From: an uncultured Opitutia bacterium
GTDB taxonomy: Bacteria > Verrucomicrobiota > Verrucomicrobiia > Opitutales > UBA953
Direction of reading: 5' to 3'
Assembly: GCA_937874455.1 (NCBI GenBank)
Contig: CALNBE010000103.1
Location: 1-6,878 of the forward strand
Length of the DNA stretch: 6,878 nucleotides
A program made the position numbers and the translations under genes. The notes under the pieces are model-generated. The model did not search any database. It saw only the letters and a program-made list of their open reading frames with translations, and was not told the origin of the DNA. This document shows, piece after piece, positions 5,415 to 6,878 of the stretch; positions within the stretch are counted from its first letter, which is position 1, and each line of letters starts with the position of its first letter.

Positions 5415-6149
5415 ATGATTTTGGAACCGAAAATTCTCGCCGAATTGGCCGCCCAATTTCCTTCGCATTCCTTTGCGCCGGAATCCCTGCGGGTGCAGCA
5501 TCGGGGTCGCATGGCCAACGCGCTGGTTTTCCGCTACCGCGACGAAAAATACGACCTGACGATCAAAGATTTCCGCCCGTGCCCGTGGATTGTCGGGCAG
5601 ACTTTCGGGCGCATCTGCATCCGCAAGGAATTTCGCGCGATGGATGCTTTGCAGGATTTGCCCTGCGTCACCCCGATGGTCCGGATGCTGTCCCCGCGCA
5701 CTGTCGCCTACAGCTACATTCCGGGCCGGCCGCTCAATGCTTTTCACAAGGGAACCGATCCGCTGCCCGAGGCGTTTTTCCGGCGGATGGAGGAAATGGT
5801 GGCTGCGATGCACGCGCGGGGCATCGTCCACCTCGATCTGCGCAACATGGGCAACATCCTGTGCGGCGACGATGGCCAGCCCTACTTTATCGACTTCCAA
5901 TCCTCGATGCGGCTGAAATGGATTCCGCGCCCCTTGCGCTGGCTGGTCCAGGGCGCCGACATTTCCGCAGTTTACAAGGCTTGGAACCGGCTGGGTGTCA
6001 CGCCGCTGCCGCCGGAGAAAAAGGAATACCTCGAAGAGTTTAACCGCATCCGCAAATTCTGGGTGCTCAAGGGTTACCCGCTCAGCCACCTCTGGGCGCG
6101 CCTCCGCAACAAGCCGCGTCCGCCGCGTCCGTCCGCGGAGGAAAATTAA
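5415..6149 (+). CDS. kinase-fold phosphotransferase (RIO/Kdo-kinase/APH-like), substrate unknown
   Basis: A 244-residue protein with the marks of a small protein-kinase-like fold. A candidate ATP lysine is Lys51 in LTIKDFRP and an alpha-C-like glutamate is Glu72. A hinge-like SYIPGRPL (100-107) follows. The catalytic loop is HLDLRNMGNIL (139-149) with Asp141, and the metal-binding aspartate is Asp160 in FIDFQSS. The loop asparagine (Asn147) is six residues after the catalytic aspartate instead of the usual five, so this is an atypical branch. The C-terminus is rich in basic and aromatic residues (RRLKWIPRPLRWLVQG-like region and FWVLKGYPLSHLWARLR), suggesting membrane contact. Candidates are LPS-core/Kdo kinases, RIO-like kinases and small-molecule phosphotransferases; I cannot choose. 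The ATG at 5415 is preferred over a TTG at 5403, which would add four residues. dtd follows after 15 bases, so they are probably one operon. Confidence 0.68.
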   Translation: MILEPKILAELAAQFPSHSFAPESLRVQHRGRMANALVFRYRDEKYDLTIKDFRPCPWIVGQTFGRICIRKEFRAMDALQDLPCVTPMVRMLSPRTVAYSYIPGRPLNAFHKGTDPLPEAFFRRMEEMVAAMHARGIVHLDLRNMGNILCGDDGQPYFIDFQSSMRLKWIPRPLRWLVQGADISAVYKAWNRLGVTPLPPEKKEYLEEFNRIRKFWVLKGYPLSHLWARLRNKPRPPRPSAEEN

Positions 6150-6163
6150 AAAATTTCCTTTGC
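6135..6163. repeat. inverted pair of TTTCC elements spanning the kinase stop and dtd leader
   Basis: GCGGAGGAAAATT (6135-6147) faces AAATTTCCTTTGC (6151-6163) across three bases. The left arm covers the end of the kinase-fold gene and its TAA stop; the right arm ends one base before the dtd ATG. The GGAGG in the left arm (6137-6141) is 23 bases from the ATG, too far for a normal ribosome site, and pairing with the right arm would hide it. Confidence 0.55.
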
Positions 6164-6164
6164 C

Positions 6165-6620
6165 ATGCGCATCGTCCTGCAACGCGTCCGCCGGGCTTCC
6201 GTCACGGTCGAAGGAAAAATCACCGGAGCCATCGGGCCGGGTTTGCTGCTGCTGCTCGGCGTGGGTGCCGACGACACCACCGCCGATGCCCAATGGCTGG
6301 TCGAGAAAATTGTCCGGTTGCGAATTTTCCCCGATGCGGAGGAAAAAATGAACCTGTCCCTGCTCGACTGCGACGGTGAGGCTCTGGTGGTGAGCCAGTT
6401 CACCCTTTTTGGCTCGCTGAAAAAGGGCAATCGGCCGTCCTTCAACCGCTCCGCTCCGCCCGAGCTGGCTCGGGAACTTTACGCCGAGTTTTGCCGCCAG
6501 CTTTCCGTCGCGCTGGGCAAACCCGTCCCGACCGGAATCTTCGGCGCCATGATGGAGGTCCAGCTGCTCAACGACGGGCCCGTCACCCTCATCCTCGACT
6601 CACACCAACGCGACTTCTAA
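6165..6620 (+). CDS. dtd: Dtd, D-aminoacyl-tRNA deacylase
   Basis: Dtd cuts D-amino acids (and mischarged glycine) from tRNA in the cytoplasm, protecting translation. The 151-residue protein has the family's usual length and both signature motifs: SQFTLFG (77-83) and the NDGPVT stretch (136-141), whose Gly-Pro pair acts across the dimer interface. The N-terminal MRIVLQRVRRASVTVEG and the FGAMMEVQL segment are also typical, so this ATG start is secure. It lies 15 bases after the kinase-fold gene and 29 bases before the TatD-family gene, suggesting a single transcript. The leader is AAATTTCCTTTGCC directly against the ATG, with no Shine-Dalgarno in range. Nothing is missing from the protein. 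Confidence 0.97.
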   Translation: MRIVLQRVRRASVTVEGKITGAIGPGLLLLLGVGADDTTADAQWLVEKIVRLRIFPDAEEKMNLSLLDCDGEALVVSQFTLFGSLKKGNRPSFNRSAPPELARELYAEFCRQLSVALGKPVPTGIFGAMMEVQLLNDGPVTLILDSHQRDF

Positions 6621-6632
6621 GCCCGCCGCAAA

Positions 6633-6645
6633 AAATTTCCTCCGC
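6633..6645 (+). repeat. AAATTTCCTCCGC element before the TatD-family gene
   Basis: An exact copy of the 13-base word lies in the 29-base gap between dtd and the next gene, ending four bases before the ATG at 6650. It is the third exact copy of the CCGC-ending form in the window. Confidence 0.6.
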
Positions 6646-6649
6646 GACC

Positions 6650-6850
6650 ATGTCCCTCATCGACAGCCATTGCCACCTCGAATCCTTTGTCCGCCAGCAA
6701 AAGCTCGGCGACACTCTTGCTCGCGCCCAGGAAAACGGCGTGACGCAAATGATCTGCATCGGCACCGACATGGAGGACTGGCAGCTCTACCACGACCTCG
6801 CCCGCGACCGGTTCGCGCAGGGAGTGCTCGACCTCGACGCGACCGCCTGA
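6650..6850 (+). CDS. TatD/YcfH-family metal-dependent hydrolase, truncated N-terminal fragment
   Basis: The first ~53 residues are a clear TatD-family start: MSLIDSHCHLESF with the metal-binding His-X-His (His7, His9), then a helix and the MICIGTDMEDW strand/turn region. TatD proteins are TIM-barrel nucleases/deoxyribonucleases of about 255-265 residues acting on DNA ends or related substrates. Here the frame ends at TGA 6848-6850 after 66 residues. The expected continuation into the next strand and the VGLHP region is absent from all three plus frames of the remaining sequence. Residues from about 54 (RFAQGVLDLDATA) do not look like TatD, and the DNA there is much richer in GC. The gene is therefore either interrupted by a rearrangement or joined to foreign sequence by assembly error. 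The fragment would lack most metal ligands and be inactive. It is the third gene of the kinase-dtd run. Confidence 0.8.
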   Translation: MSLIDSHCHLESFVRQQKLGDTLARAQENGVTQMICIGTDMEDWQLYHDLARDRFAQGVLDLDATA

Positions 6851-6878
6851 CCCCCCGCCCCTGCTGCCGGGTGATCCC
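6809..6878. other. suspected foreign or chimeric segment at window end
   Basis: From about 6809 the sequence no longer continues TatD and becomes about three-quarters G+C by hand count, with a run of six Cs and no TTTCC/GGAAA word. The frame reads RFAQGVLDLDATA and then stop, which resembles the C-terminal end of a gene from a high-GC genome. The breakpoint is approximate. Confidence 0.45.

Noticed and set aside
6137..6141. GGAGG as the dtd ribosome binding site
   Set aside because: It is 23 bases from the ATG and inside the kinase-fold gene's last codons, well outside the normal spacing.
5145..6293. 382-codon open frame antisense to the kinase-fold gene and dtd
   Set aside because: It spans two plus-strand genes with catalytic motifs and the divergent gap; no family features.

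Overview
The window is a GC-rich (about 60% by eye) stretch of chromosome from a Gram-negative, LPS-making bacterium that probably also makes hopanoids. It carries lpxK (lipid A), panD (pantothenate), an hpnC-type squalene-pathway synthase and dtd (tRNA quality control). No gene has a convincing Shine-Dalgarno sequence at a usable distance; the leaders are instead rich in T and C. Together with the gene set, this makes a Verrucomicrobiota-like (PVC group) host plausible, but no rRNA or other marker fixes the taxon. I see no tRNA, rRNA, CRISPR array or intact mobile element, and no gene-free stretch longer than about 300 bases.

Layout: lpxK (minus strand, running off the left edge) is divergent from panD across an 88-base gap with possible back-to-back promoters. 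panD is followed by a PLP-dependent class V aminotransferase and then a strong rho-independent hairpin. A 248-base convergent spacer separates this from a minus-strand pair: a four-helix PepSY-type membrane protein (upstream) and hpnC (downstream). A 191-base divergent gap leads to a plus-strand run: a kinase-fold protein with an unusual catalytic loop, then dtd, then a TatD-family hydrolase.

The TatD gene is broken. Its first ~53 codons are typical, then the frame ends after 66 codons in about 70 bases of clearly higher GC that do not resume TatD in any frame. This looks like a rearrangement or a chimeric contig end.

The most unusual signal is a dispersed word, not a gene. TTTCC/GGAAA is several times more common than the base composition predicts. 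A 13-base form, AAATTTCCTYYGC, occurs five times: in the gaps panD/aminotransferase, aminotransferase/terminator, kinase/dtd (touching the dtd start codon) and dtd/tatD, and once inside hpnC. Several copies are paired head-to-head as imperfect palindromes. This could be a genome-wide iterated palindrome, a DNA-uptake-type signal, a regulator site or a leader element. The genes themselves are mostly housekeeping and show no obvious defence or mobile system.
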